A stretch of 64,000 nt of DNA from Methanolobus psychrophilus R15 (lineage in GTDB: Archaea > Halobacteriota > Methanosarcinia > Methanosarcinales > Methanosarcinaceae): positions 1,922,001 to 1,986,000 of the forward strand of contig CP003083.1 of NCBI GenBank assembly GCA_000306725.1, written 5' to 3'. Of the stretch, positions 9,112 to 18,421 are shown piece after piece. Numbering within the stretch: position 1 is the first letter of the stretch; each line of letters starts with the position of its first letter. The notes beneath the pieces were generated by a model that was not told the DNA's origin, did no database searches, and worked only from the letters and a program-made list of their open reading frames with translations. The translations under genes were made by a program, and so were the position numbers.

Positions 9112-9212
9112 AAATTACACCCTGTTATTAGAATAATTGATATCTTACGACCAAAGTATCCATTTTCCTTAATCCTTCCCAGTTTTAAATAGTTTCTGCG
9201 GTCCTTGATTAG

Positions 9213-9401
9213 TTGTCTTACAACAGAATGGGTGACCCATGCGGGCCTGTTGATCCACTTATGCTGATCTTCATATTCCAGGGCGATAAGATAATCAATT
9301 ATCCGCTGCGCATCCTGCTAATCGCCATACCTCTGATGCTGCATCTTGTAAGTATCATGAAAAGGAATAAGGCTAAGTTCCAGTTTGGGACAAGGGCCTG
9401 A
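9213..9401 (+). pseudogene. Decayed fragment resembling an ACR3-type arsenite permease
   Basis: Translation gives a 62-codon frame with VDPLMLIFIFQGDKIINYPL then ILLIAIPLMLHLV. This closely resembles the FxxxGE.I...PL....IAIPL segment of ACR3 exporters, in isolation. Neither the upstream helices nor the downstream conserved part are present, and the frame ends in an unrelated KFQFGTRA tail. I read it as a remnant of a second permease lying head-to-head with the intact one at 8134-9111. The similarity is from memory of the family. The rest of 9112-9505 shows no gene; the final part contains the mutS leader. Confidence 0.45.
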
Positions 9402-9505
9402 CTTAACTGCGTAAAAACGTTTGGAACATGGTGTCTGTCCCCAATGCAAACACAAAAATAGTAACAGCCAGATAATTTGGGAAACAAACCATTCAACAGA
9501 TCATC

Positions 9506-12169
9506 ATGAACCAGATAACGCCTGCCATGCAGCAGTTTTACTCAGCCAAGGAGGAGCATGGGGATGCCCTTATATTTTTCAGGATGGGGGATTTTTATGA
9601 ATCTTTCGGCGAGGATGCAAAGACCATTGCAAGAGAGCTGGAGATAACTCTCACTACCAGGGGAAGGGACAAGGATGGAAAGGACATGCCACTTGCGGGA
9701 ATTCCTTATCATGCCATTGACAATTACTTGCCCCGGCTTATAAAAAAAGGCTACAAGGTCGCAATATGTGAGCAACTCGAAGACCCTAAACTGGCTAAGG
9801 GTGTCGTGAAAAGAGGGGTAGTGCGTGTTGTCACGCCTGGTACTGCCATGGACCCTTCCATGTTCCCGGATGCCTCGAATAACTATCTTATGGCTCTGTA
9901 TGGGGAGGGAAAGGATTTCGGTATCGCGTTCCTGGATATCTCTACAGGTGAGTTCCTGACTACCCAGCTTGCAGACAGTTCGCCCTATGACAGGATAGCA
10001 AGCGAAGCTGCACGCATGGGTCCCTCTGAGTGCATCATGCCGGCTGCCATGCTTGCCGATGAGAAGCTGGTGGAGCGCATCAGGGAACTGAAGATAATCA
10101 TTCACAAATACGAAGAAGACGCTTTCGTGCATGACTCTGCTGACAAGGTGCTAAGGGAACATTTCAAAGTTTCCACACTTGAAGGTATGGGATGCAGCGG
10201 GCTTCCATTTGCTGTAAGTTCCGCGGGCGCAGCTCTTCAGTATGCCATAGACACGCAGATGCGGGAGCTATCACAGGTACAGCATCTCAAGACTTATTTT
10301 GATTCGGAGTTCATGGTGCTGGATGCCATCACCCTGCGCAACCTGGAGATAGTAAAGAATGTCAGGGGCGAGGGCAGCGACTCTACTCTGCTGAACGTGC
10401 TGGATGAGACAAGGACACCTATGGGTGGCAGGCTGCTGCAGAAATGGCTGCTCAAGCCTCTTGTATCCGTTGATGATATCAATTACAGGCTGGATGCAGT
10501 TTCACAGCTTCTTGGTAATACTCTTGTGAGGTTTGATCTCAGGTCGCACCTGTCTTATGTGAAGGACATGGAGAGACTTGTGGGAAGGGTGCTGTATGGT
10601 AATTCCAATGCAAGGGACCTTGTTGCCCTGAGGCGGTCCATGGAGGCCGTGCCGCAAATAGTAGATTCCATGAGGGGATGCGGGAAATCCGAACTTCTGG
10701 ATGATATCGTTTCACAGCTCTCTTCCTTCACGGAACTGGAGGAACTTACGGAACTGATAGGCAGGGCAATAGTGGATGAGCCGCCGGTGAGTGTCAGGGA
10801 TGGCGGAATGATAAAGTCCGGCTATAATGAGAGGCTGGATGAGCTTAGGGGTCTGTCAAAGAGCGGCAAGCACTGGATAGCGGAATTCCAGCAGAAGGAG
10901 CGTGACAGGACTGGCATCAAGTCGTTGAAGGTGGGTTACAACAAGGTATTCGGATACTACCTGGAGATCACCAAAGCCAATATCTCCCAGGTTCCGGACG
11001 ATTACATACGCAAGCAGACCATGACCAATGCCGAGAGGTTCTATACGCCCCAACTCAAGGAGCGGGAGAGCGACATTCTCTCTGCTGACGAGAAGATGGT
11101 TGCTCTGGAATACGAATTACTGTGCGAGGTTAACGCAGTCGTGGCTTCTCATTCAAAGCAACTGCAGGACACTGCTGCAACCATAGGTATGCTGGATGTG
11201 CTCGCCAACTTTGCGGAAGTGGCCGCAAATAACAATTACATCAGGCCCGGCATCACGAACGACTGCAAGCTGCTTATCAGGGACGGAAGACACCCTGTGG
11301 TGGAGAGCGCTGTCCGGGGTGGTTTCGTTCCCAACGATACGGACATGGATTGCCAGAACAACCAGTTCATGCTTATCACAGGCCCGAACATGGCCGGTAA
11401 GTCCACTTACATGCGCCAGATAGCGATGATAGTAATCATGGCGCAGGCAGGCTCATTTGTGCCTGTTTCACATGCATCCATTGGTATAGTTGACAGGGTA
11501 TTCACACGCGTCGGAGCCTTTGACGACCTTGCCAGCGGGCAGAGCACCTTCATGGTGGAGATGGTGGAACTTGCCAACATCCTCAATAACGCTACTCCGA
11601 GAAGCCTGGTGCTGCTGGACGAGATTGGAAGGGGCACCAGCACCTACGATGGCTACAGTATAGCAAAAGCCGTGGTAGAATACATCCACAGCAAGGGACG
11701 CGTCGGTGTGAGGTCGCTTTTTGCTACCCACTACCACCAGCTCACCGAGATTGCAGGCAACCTGAAAAGGGTGAAGAACTTCCACATCGCAGTAAAAGAG
11801 GAAGGTGACGACCTGGTCTTCCTAAGGAAGATCGTGCCTGGTGCCACAGACAAGAGTTATGGTATCCACGTGGCAAGGATTGCCGGTGTCCCCCTCAGCG
11901 TAACCAAGAGGGCCAGGGAGATACTGGAAGATATCGAGAATGAGAGTGCCATCAGCATGAATGACACCAAGGCCGGCAAGAAGCATCGCAACAATGCGAA
12001 GTACACCCAGCTGATACTCTTCGACCAGGCTACCTCTGAAAAGGAAAGCAAGCCGCATCCTGTTGTGGAGGAACTGAGGGAGATGGATGTGAACTCACTC
12101 ACACCTCTTGAGGCACTCAATAAGTTGAGCCAGATAAAAAGTCGGCTCTCAGGGGAAAGTAGCAAGTGA
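9506..12169 (+). CDS. mutS: DNA mismatch recognition ATPase MutS
   Basis: This 887-residue MutS1 has all expected parts. The N-terminal mismatch-binding domain carries the Phe-x-Glu motif (MGDFYESF), followed by connector, lever and clamp domains. The ATPase has Walker A GPNMAGKST at 626-634, DEIGRGTST and a FATHYHQL segment. The C-terminal tail is short. It binds mismatches and recruits MutL. mutS and mutL lie on the same strand 0.4 kb apart, separated only by a small opposite-strand gene. MutS1/MutL are patchy in Archaea and occur in Methanosarcina and haloarchaea, probably by old transfer from Bacteria. Confidence 0.97.
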   Translation: MNQITPAMQQFYSAKEEHGDALIFFRMGDFYESFGEDAKTIARELEITLTTRGRDKDGKDMPLAGIPYHAIDNYLPRLIKKGYKVAICEQLEDPKLAKGVVKRGVVRVVTPGTAMDPSMFPDASNNYLMALYGEGKDFGIAFLDISTGEFLTTQLADSSPYDRIASEAARMGPSECIMPAAMLADEKLVERIRELKIIIHKYEEDAFVHDSADKVLREHFKVSTLEGMGCSGLPFAVSSAGAALQYAIDTQMRELSQVQHLKTYFDSEFMVLDAITLRNLEIVKNVRGEGSDSTLLNVLDETRTPMGGRLLQKWLLKPLVSVDDINYRLDAVSQLLGNTLVRFDLRSHLSYVKDMERLVGRVLYGNSNARDLVALRRSMEAVPQIVDSMRGCGKSELLDDIVSQLSSFTELEELTELIGRAIVDEPPVSVRDGGMIKSGYNERLDELRGLSKSGKHWIAEFQQKERDRTGIKSLKVGYNKVFGYYLEITKANISQVPDDYIRKQTMTNAERFYTPQLKERESDILSADEKMVALEYELLCEVNAVVASHSKQLQDTAATIGMLDVLANFAEVAANNNYIRPGITNDCKLLIRDGRHPVVESAVRGGFVPNDTDMDCQNNQFMLITGPNMAGKSTYMRQIAMIVIMAQAGSFVPVSHASIGIVDRVFTRVGAFDDLASGQSTFMVEMVELANILNNATPRSLVLLDEIGRGTSTYDGYSIAKAVVEYIHSKGRVGVRSLFATHYHQLTEIAGNLKRVKNFHIAVKEEGDDLVFLRKIVPGATDKSYGIHVARIAGVPLSVTKRAREILEDIENESAISMNDTKAGKKHRNNAKYTQLILFDQATSEKESKPHPVVEELREMDVNSLTPLEALNKLSQIKSRLSGESSK

Positions 12170-12197
12170 GTAGGGCAGCCTGTACTCATTTGTTATA

Positions 12198-12413
12198 TTA
12201 ATCTCTTTGACTTCTGCTGATGCTTTTTTTCTGTAATATTGTCCAGGCACTCAGCACGAGAGCACCGCAGCTTAAAGCGATGATACCCAATATCTGTATC
12301 CGGTCCATCCAGTCCTGGGATACCAGCCACATACTATCCGTCGAAAATGCCGGAAAAGCTGTTAAAAGTGCCAGTAAAGGCACTATTCTTTCAATTTCTC
12401 CGGTATCTTTCAT
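12198..12413 (-). CDS. Small two-helix membrane protein
   Basis: This 71-residue protein has two hydrophobic segments (IVPLLALLTAFPAF and IQILGIIALSCGALVLSAW) and a basic Ser/Arg/Gln tail (KKSISRSQRD), as expected of a small inner-facing membrane protein. AGAAGG lies six to seven bases before the ATG. It sits opposite to and between mutS and mutL. No family is recognised. A plus-strand frame over the same bases looks like its shadow because it lacks a hydrophobic pattern. Confidence 0.55.
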   Translation of the reverse strand: MKDTGEIERIVPLLALLTAFPAFSTDSMWLVSQDWMDRIQILGIIALSCGALVLSAWTILQKKSISRSQRD

Positions 12414-12589
12414 CTTAGACCTTCTAATTATGTGCTGCCTCTAAAAAGCCAAACAGATATAATTGTTATCTATGGTCCATTCTTTAACGGAAAATGCACA
12501 TTAATTCAGTCAAGGAAAAGTATGTGTATTTCCTGATACCTCTTAGGAAAGGTTTAAGATTGCTGTACGTGAGAAAGGAAAGTGCGAAA

Positions 12590-14461
12590 ATGACGGACGA
12601 CGCATGTGATTTACAAGATTCCAGGATACATGTGCTGGACGAGTCCACGATAAATAAGATAGCTGCAGGAGAAGTCATCGAGCGTCCTGCATCCGTGGTA
12701 AAGGAGCTTATTGATAATTCAATTGACGCCTATGCAAGTGATATTCGAGTGGAAATAAAGGGGTCTGGCACGAAAAGCATACTTGTTGCTGACAATGGTT
12801 CGGGGATGAGCCATCAGGATGCCTCTCTGGCTTTTACCAAGCACGCCACTAGCAAGATAAGCAGCATCGAGGACCTTGACCGTGTCCTTACTCTGGGATT
12901 CAGGGGGGAAGCGCTCGCATCCATAGCCTCGGTCTCAAAGGTCGAACTCGTCACAAGGCAGGAAAGCGACATCTCTGGCACGAAGGTTATCGTGGACAGC
13001 AGCGGTATCAAAAGCATCTCCTCGGCTGGTTCGGTCGTGGGGACCTCTATATCCGTAATCGACCTATTTTACAGCACTCCGGCGCGGAAAAAGTACCTGA
13101 AGAGCCTGCGCACCGAACTTGCCAATATAACTGATGTGATCACGAGGCATGCAGTAGCGCATCCGGAAATATCTTTCACTCTTGTAAGCGACGGCAAGGT
13201 AATCATGAGGTCCCCGAGCTCAGGCGACCTTTTTGGCAGCATAGTGCACCTTTACGGTGCAGATGTTGCCCGCTCATTAGTTCCAGTGGAACTACAGTCA
13301 GAGTTTGTATCCATATATGGATATATATCGAAACCCGAGCTTACCAGAAGCGGAACGGACCTGCAGGCTTTCTTCATCAATGGCAGGAGCATCTATTCAA
13401 GAGCTATAAGCAATGCTGTGAGGTTGGGTTACTACACGCTTCTTCCCAAAGGACGTTACCCGGCAGCCTTTCTGAAGTTTGACATCGACCCAGTTCATGT
13501 TGACGTGAACGTGCATCCCACAAAAAGAGAAGTTCGGCTGAGTCATGAAAAGGAGATCGAATCTGCTATTATCGCGGCTGTTGAGCAAGCTCTCAGCACA
13601 GCCAGCCTTATACCGGAGCTCAGGGTCACGAAGGAGAGCACCCTCCAGTCAAAGATATATGAGCCGGAGCCAGCGGGACTTCCGGTGGAAAAAAAAGAGG
13701 TTGGGGAGTATCATCCGGAAAGTCGTGAACAGCGCGCTGAAGATTACAGGCAGGGAAAGCATCAGGAAGAGCCTGCTCTTATTAAAGAGAACAGTCAGCC
13801 TTACCGGTATCCCATGAAAGATACCCAGAAGCGGCTGACGAAGAGTGAGAGGCTTCAGGCGCAGCATGTACCTCCTGTGAGGAAAGGTGAGGTTCCGGAT
13901 GTGAAGGTGCTTGGGCAGTTCTCCGATCTTTACATAATAACAGAGACAGAAGGGAAACTTGTGCTGGTGGACCAGCACGCAGCTCACGAGCGCATTATGT
14001 ACGAGCAGGTGCTCAGGATGCGGGATATGGGCTGGCAGGAGCTTATCACTCCCGTGACCCTTGAGCTCAGTACAAAGGAAATGGCCATTATAGAGGACTA
14101 TATACCTTTCCTGGAGCAGATCGGCTTTTCTATATCCGAGTTCGGGCCCGGCAGCTATGTGGTCACGACAGTGCCAAGCATTTTTGGCAGGCTGGAGGAC
14201 CCCGAAATCGTTCACGATATCATCTCGGACCTGGTATCAGGCGGGAGGATCAAAGAGGACACACAGGTTTATGACCGCCTGTGCAGCACCATGGCCTGCA
14301 GGGCGGCGATAAAAGCAGGTGCGGTGTGCACCCAGGAGCAGATGCTCGGGCTTCTGAGGCAACTGATGTTATGCGACAATCCATATACATGTCCGCATGG
14401 AAGGCCTACTATGGTATCCTTCACAAAGGAGGAGCTGGGTAAGATGTTTGGCAGGACATGA
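12590..14461 (+). CDS. mutL: DNA mismatch repair protein MutL
   Basis: From the ATG at 12590 the protein has 623 residues. The GHKL ATPase motifs are clear: INKIAAGEVIERPASVVKEL near 21-40, ADNGSGM and GFRGEAL. The C-terminal domain carries the metal-dependent endonuclease motif DQHA-x2-E-x4-E (from Asp461), plus ACRAAIKAG and CPHGRPTM, so this MutL should nick DNA itself, as in bacteria without MutH. A variable acidic/Lys-rich linker (about 370-440) joins the halves. An in-frame ATG at 12494 would add 32 residues not typical of the family. A TATA-like ATATAATT lies near 12457. Confidence 0.95.
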   Translation: MTDDACDLQDSRIHVLDESTINKIAAGEVIERPASVVKELIDNSIDAYASDIRVEIKGSGTKSILVADNGSGMSHQDASLAFTKHATSKISSIEDLDRVLTLGFRGEALASIASVSKVELVTRQESDISGTKVIVDSSGIKSISSAGSVVGTSISVIDLFYSTPARKKYLKSLRTELANITDVITRHAVAHPEISFTLVSDGKVIMRSPSSGDLFGSIVHLYGADVARSLVPVELQSEFVSIYGYISKPELTRSGTDLQAFFINGRSIYSRAISNAVRLGYYTLLPKGRYPAAFLKFDIDPVHVDVNVHPTKREVRLSHEKEIESAIIAAVEQALSTASLIPELRVTKESTLQSKIYEPEPAGLPVEKKEVGEYHPESREQRAEDYRQGKHQEEPALIKENSQPYRYPMKDTQKRLTKSERLQAQHVPPVRKGEVPDVKVLGQFSDLYIITETEGKLVLVDQHAAHERIMYEQVLRMRDMGWQELITPVTLELSTKEMAIIEDYIPFLEQIGFSISEFGPGSYVVTTVPSIFGRLEDPEIVHDIISDLVSGGRIKEDTQVYDRLCSTMACRAAIKAGAVCTQEQMLGLLRQLMLCDNPYTCPHGRPTMVSFTKEELGKMFGRT

Positions 14462-14504
14462 CTTGTCGGTAAATTTTAAAAGTATGAACTACAATTGACC
14501 TGAG

Positions 14505-15521
14505 ATGATCGACCCGGTAAACAAATCCAAGATCCCAGAAGAATGGCTTGAACGCTCACAAATGCCCCGCAAGGAACTGGAAGAAGGCATAAGGAGCGGA
14601 ATGCTGGTTGTACTTAGCAATGGCTCGGTGTTAAGGAGAGGTTATACTACCGGGACAACGGCTGCAATTGCTGCAAAGGCTGCGGTGCTCTCTCTTGGCA
14701 CGGATGTAACCCATGTATCCGTGCCCACTCCGGTAGGTTTGCGGGCCGAACTCAATGTCAAAGCAAGCAAGGGGCATGCTGTTGCAGTCAAGATCAATAA
14801 CGATCATGAATCTGATATCACCCGCGGGCTTGAATTCGCTGCTGACGCCAAGGAAGCCGATGGTATTGTGGTGAATGCCGGCCAGGGTGTCGGTATCGTC
14901 ACACGCAGCGGGCTTGAATCCAAGAAAGGGCAGCCTGCCATCAATCCGCGGCCCATGGAGCAAATAGTTGCCTCCATAACAGAGGCTGTGGAAGAGCTGA
15001 ACCTCAGGGGTGCTGAAGTTACCATCTATCTCCCGCAGGGAAAGGAAATCGCGAAGCAGACTCTCAACAATCGCATAGGTATCGTTGATGGCATATCAAT
15101 CCTCGGGACCACCGGTTTTGTAGAGCCCTGGAACGACCATCTTGGGGAGATGAAAGGGGACCTGATAAGAGAGTCCGATAAAGTGGTACTTACCACCGGC
15201 AGGATAGGCATCAGGTATTCCACCATGCTCTTCCCGGAATATACTGTCGTGCTTGCCGGAAGCCGCATCGATGAAGCTCTTGAGGCTGCAACCGGGGACG
15301 TTGTCATATGCGGCCTGCCAGGTCTTGTCCTGAAGTGGGGAAACCCTGACATGCTCAAAGACAGCGGGTTTGCCACTGTTGTTGAGATGCTTGAACTTGA
15401 CCCCGGCAACGAGCGGCTCAGGAAAGCCTTTGAGATGGCAATAGAAAAAGGCAAAGGAGCACGCATCGTCGTTGTTGACCGCGACGGAACAGTCCTCATG
15501 GACAGCGGGGATGGAATATGA
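14505..15521 (+). CDS. cbiD: Cobalt-precorrin-5B (C1)-methyltransferase CbiD
   Basis: The 338-residue protein has the CbiD hallmark [18 protein letters not shown] near 46-63, then [17 protein letters not shown], and INPRPM(E) near 147. CbiD methylates C1 of cobalt-precorrin-5B with S-adenosylmethionine in the anaerobic corrin pathway. Methylotrophic methanogens need corrinoids for methyl transfer. It overlaps cbiE by four bases (ATGA), implying translational coupling. A TATA-like TAAATTTTAAAAG lies about 25-35 bases before the start. Confidence 0.95.
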   Translation: MIDPVNKSKIPEEWLERSQMPRKELEEGIRSGMLVVLSNGSVLRRGYTTGTTAAIAAKAAVLSLGTDVTHVSVPTPVGLRAELNVKASKGHAVAVKINNDHESDITRGLEFAADAKEADGIVVNAGQGVGIVTRSGLESKKGQPAINPRPMEQIVASITEAVEELNLRGAEVTIYLPQGKEIAKQTLNNRIGIVDGISILGTTGFVEPWNDHLGEMKGDLIRESDKVVLTTGRIGIRYSTMLFPEYTVVLAGSRIDEALEAATGDVVICGLPGLVLKWGNPDMLKDSGFATVVEMLELDPGNERLRKAFEMAIEKGKGARIVVVDRDGTVLMDSGDGI

Positions 15522-16099
15522 TCATCGTAGGTGTGGGTGTCGGTCCGAAGATGCTGACCCAGGAGGCCATAGATGTCATCAGTGCCGCCCATGTGGTCTA
15601 TGGTTCTGAAAGGGCCATAGGGCTTGCCAGGGATCACATTAAGTGTGAAGCTCACCCTATCAAGAGTTTCAAGAACCTGCATCTTTTGCCCGCGGATGCA
15701 GTTGTACTCTCTACCGGAGATCCCATGTTCTCCGGACTGGGAAAATTCGCAGGAGAACATGACAGGGTGGTCACCGGCGTTTCATCAATACAGGCATCAT
15801 GTGCACGCTTCCATGTGGAGATGTCAAATCTCGCCATGATAACAGCACACGGCAGGGATCCGGCTCCGGCAAAAGAAGCCCTCATCCGTGAACTGTCTAT
15901 GGGAAAGAATATTTTCCTGTTACCTGCTGACAACTTCGGACCTGCTGAGGTCGCAGGGATTCTGAAAGGAATGGATATCGATGCGAAAATATGCATCTAT
16001 GAGGATATTGGCTACCCTGATGAACGGTCCGCAGTCGGCACTGTGAGCGAGCCGCCTCTGAATAAGTCGGATGTGTACTGTTTGATGGTTGTCAGATAA
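15518..16099 (+). CDS. cbiE: Cobalt-precorrin-7 (C5)-methyltransferase CbiE
   Basis: A 193-residue tetrapyrrole methylase. It starts [16 protein letters not shown] (SAM-binding GxGxGP loop) and carries [12 protein letters not shown] near 65-76 and [16 protein letters not shown] near 84-99, as in CbiE. Size fits CbiE alone, without the fused CbiT (C15 methylase/decarboxylase) found in CobL-type proteins, so cbiT must lie elsewhere. It is coupled to cbiD by an ATGA overlap. A T-rich terminator-like sequence follows the stop. Confidence 0.94.
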   Translation: MIIVGVGVGPKMLTQEAIDVISAAHVVYGSERAIGLARDHIKCEAHPIKSFKNLHLLPADAVVLSTGDPMFSGLGKFAGEHDRVVTGVSSIQASCARFHVEMSNLAMITAHGRDPAPAKEALIRELSMGKNIFLLPADNFGPAEVAGILKGMDIDAKICIYEDIGYPDERSAVGTVSEPPLNKSDVYCLMVVR

Positions 16100-16103
16100 T
16101 ATC

Positions 16104-16122
16104 AAGTAAAGTTACTTTTTTT
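16104..16122 (+). terminator. Short hairpin plus T7 tract after cbiE
   Basis: AAGT...ACTT can pair and is followed by seven T residues, directly after the cbiE stop. The stem is weak; the T-run is the stronger evidence for archaeal termination. Confidence 0.4.
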
Positions 16123-16204
16123 AAGCTCTGTTTTATAATTATATGTGCGGTTTTGAAGGACTGTGTGAACTGAATTTTCTCATAGCAGTCTATTATCAAC
16201 ACAT

Positions 16205-16371
16205 ATGTGGGTATATAAGTTATTTCAACATGGATGGTTGCTAGTAAAAGTGATAATATATCTTAACTTTAAACTCTATCGTTATGTTTATTTACCATAA
16301 CATAATACCTGATATACGTCTAGTCAATTATACTTGATTTAGTGGTGTTATAAAAAGGAAGGTGATATTAG
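16205..16371 (+). promoter_or_regulatory. cbiM promoter and leader with GTTATG/CATAAC inverted repeat
   Basis: GGTATATAAG near 16211 looks like a TATA box, placing a start site about 135 bases before the TTG start codon. Within the leader GTTATG (16281-16286) and CATAAC (16296-16301) are complementary, and TTATGTT/AACATAA overlap them, giving a compact symmetric element. It could bind a metal regulator or fold in RNA. I see no cobalamin-riboswitch consensus. Confidence 0.35.
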
Positions 16372-17064
16372 TTGCATATATTCGAAGGTTTTCTACCCTC
16401 TCCCTGGTGGCAGATATGGTTTGTCGTTTCCATTCCTGTTATAATGTATGGTATCTATCAGATGAACAAACTGGTGAGTCAAAGACGTGAAATAGTGCCT
16501 TTGCTTGCTGTTGCGGGTGCGTTTATATTCGTGATGTCGTCCCTGAAACTTCCTTCTGTGACTGGCAGTTCCTCACATCCTACAGGTACCGGGATGGCAG
16601 CTATCCTCTTCGGACCGGCTGTTACTTCTGTTCTAAGTGTGATCGTGCTCTTGTATCAGTCCCTGTTCCTGGCACATGGCGGTCTGACTACTCTGGGCGC
16701 CAACGTGTTCTCAATGGGCATCGCAGGTCCTTTTGTTGCTTACGCATTCTATAAGATGGCATCAAAGGCAGGTATGAATTTCTACCTGAACGTATTCCTT
16801 GCCACTGCAATTGCCAACTGGGTAACGTATGTCATAACTTCCTTACAGCTTGCTCTAGCCTTTCCCTTCGAAGGGAGCGTATTTGCATCATTCAAAATGT
16901 TTGCCCTTGTATTTGCAACAACCCAGGTCCCTCTTGCTATCATGGAAGGAGCTCTGACAGCACTGATAATGAAGTATGTGGTACAGGTCAAGAGCGATGT
17001 GCTGGTGGGCCTTAATGTGCTCACCTCCTCAGCAGCCACAAAACTAAGGGAGGCCATGGAATGA
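16372..17064 (+). CDS. cbiM: Cobalt ECF transporter substrate-binding component CbiM
   Basis: A 230-residue membrane protein beginning MHIFEGFLP, the conserved N-terminus whose second-position His helps bind the metal in CbiM/NikM. It has about six to seven helices and the conserved LKLPSVTGSSSHPTGTG block near 56-72. The start is TTG, preceded by a strong AAGGAAGGTGAT site. With CbiN, CbiQ and CbiO it forms an energy-coupling-factor importer for Co2+. The separate CbiN points to cobalt rather than nickel. Confidence 0.94.
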   Translation: MHIFEGFLPSPWWQIWFVVSIPVIMYGIYQMNKLVSQRREIVPLLAVAGAFIFVMSSLKLPSVTGSSSHPTGTGMAAILFGPAVTSVLSVIVLLYQSLFLAHGGLTTLGANVFSMGIAGPFVAYAFYKMASKAGMNFYLNVFLATAIANWVTYVITSLQLALAFPFEGSVFASFKMFALVFATTQVPLAIMEGALTALIMKYVVQVKSDVLVGLNVLTSSAATKLREAME

Positions 17065-17345
17065 AGCTTGAATACCTTGTTGCCATAGTCGTGATACTCT
17101 TTGCAGCACAGTTCTTCTATGGTGTAGCCAATAATCCTGATTCGGAATTCGGCGGTGCGGATGGTGAGGCTGCAGACATGATAGCTGAGATGAATCCTGA
17201 TTATGAACCGTGGTTCGGAGGCATTGGCTTTGAACCACCAGGAGGCGAGACAGAAAGCCTGCTCTTTGCTCTTCAGGCCGCGTTCGGTGCTGTTGTAATC
17301 GGATACACGATTGGCTACTATAAGGGAAAAGGCGAGAAGAATTGA
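17061..17345 (+). CDS. cbiN: Cobalt transport accessory protein CbiN
   Basis: The 94-residue protein has an N-terminal helix, a conserved extracytoplasmic segment (FGGADGEAADMIAEMNPDYEPWF, about 31-53) and a second helix near 70-88 followed by a basic tail, exactly the CbiN plan. It starts inside the cbiM stop (ATGA), so the two are coupled. CbiN assists metal loading of CbiM. A strong hairpin terminator lies directly downstream. Confidence 0.93.
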   Translation: MKLEYLVAIVVILFAAQFFYGVANNPDSEFGGADGEAADMIAEMNPDYEPWFGGIGFEPPGGETESLLFALQAAFGAVVIGYTIGYYKGKGEKN

Positions 17346-17351
17346 ATGATG

Positions 17352-17377
17352 TTGTGCTTTTCCGGGGAAAGGCACAA
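17352..17377 (+). terminator. Strong hairpin terminator between cbiN and cbiQ
   Basis: TTGTGCTTTTCC and GGAAAGGCACAA pair over about 12 positions (one G-U), followed by a long pyrimidine/T-rich run to about 17410. It splits the cobalt transporter genes into cbiMN and cbiQO. No gene is seen from 17378 to 17602; that stretch probably holds the cbiQ promoter (TTTATACTT near 17564). Confidence 0.7.
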
Positions 17378-17629
17378 ATTCTTTTCTTTTCCTTTCTCTT
17401 TTTTCATTTTCATGCTCTATCTATACTGGCACTGGATATGATGCCCACTTGTCCGCGAATACAAATATCTCTTGATCTTACTGATATCCTGTAAACATCA
17501 CAGTTCTTATCGATATTGATTCATAACGAAATGCTTATCTAGAAGGTACTGTATTTTCTTTCTTTATACTTGTACAATAGCAGGTAAGATCCGTTCTATT
17601 TATTGGTTAGTTTTAAGCTGGTTTGGAAA

Positions 17630-18412
17630 ATGACACATATCCTGGATGACTATGCCGTATCGAGCCCTCTCAGGTACAGGAACAACTGGCTCAAATTAGC
17701 TGTTGTTACTTTTGGTATCCTTGCAGGTGTTTCTTCCAACTCTCCCTTTGTTCCTCTTGTAATAGCTGTGTGCATGAGTTTCGCAACAGTTTACTTTGGC
17801 AAGGTCCCTGCAGGTCCCTATTTACGAATACTGGCAGCACCTGCAGGTTTTGTCTTGGTGAGTGCTGTAATAATAGCATTTTTCTTTGGAGAGGGGGCGA
17901 AGTTATTTTCCTTTGAGGTTCTGGGCTTTACTCTGGGTGTAGGTTCTACCGGTCTCAATATGGCCCTGCTGGTACTTGCACGGACTCTGGGAGGTATGTC
18001 CTGCCTTCTCTTCCTGTCCCTTACCACGCCTATGATAGAACTGTTCTCGGTCCTAAAGGCAACAAGAATTCCTGACTCGTTCATTGAGATATCGATGATG
18101 ATGTATCGCTATATCTTTGTCTTCCTGGAGGTGGCTATGGGTGTGAAGTATGCTCAGACTGTCCGGCTGGGATATAAGGATTTCAGGACATCCTTCCGGT
18201 CTGTGGCCATGCTTGGGACTAATCTTTTCATCAGGTCATGGGAGCAGGGGGAAAAACTATATGTGTCAATGAACTCAAGGTGCTATGACGGGAAGCTGAC
18301 CATGCTTGATGAGAAAAGACCAGTCCGGCTACCCGATATCGTGCTGACATGCGGTTATTTTACGCTTGTGCTGGCTGTTTTCTATTTTACAAGAGGTATA
18401 TCCTTTATCTGA
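17630..18412 (+). CDS. cbiQ: ECF transporter transmembrane component CbiQ
   Basis: A membrane protein of 260 residues from the ATG at 17630, starting MTHILDDYAVSSPLRY as family members do. An in-frame TTG at 17603 would add nine residues. It has five to six helices and the coupling-helix ARTLGGM and LKATRIPDSFIEI segments (about 110-150) that contact the ATPase. CbiQ couples ATP hydrolysis by CbiO to transport through CbiM. It is followed nine bases later by cbiO. Confidence 0.92.
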   Translation: MTHILDDYAVSSPLRYRNNWLKLAVVTFGILAGVSSNSPFVPLVIAVCMSFATVYFGKVPAGPYLRILAAPAGFVLVSAVIIAFFFGEGAKLFSFEVLGFTLGVGSTGLNMALLVLARTLGGMSCLLFLSLTTPMIELFSVLKATRIPDSFIEISMMMYRYIFVFLEVAMGVKYAQTVRLGYKDFRTSFRSVAMLGTNLFIRSWEQGEKLYVSMNSRCYDGKLTMLDEKRPVRLPDIVLTCGYFTLVLAVFYFTRGISFI

Positions 18413-18421
18413 GGTAAAAAC

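Noticed and set aside
9425-9445. GGTGTCTGTCCCC, similar to a phrase I recall near REP-type repeats in bacteria
   Set aside because: Single short copy with no partner repeat or transposase in the window.
12220-12444. 74-codon plus-strand frame between mutS and mutL
   Set aside because: The opposite-strand frame has two clear membrane helices and a ribosome site, so this is its shadow.
16100-16371. Possible cobalamin riboswitch before cbiM
   Set aside because: No B12-box-like consensus is visible, and this riboswitch class is not expected in archaea; only an inverted repeat is seen.
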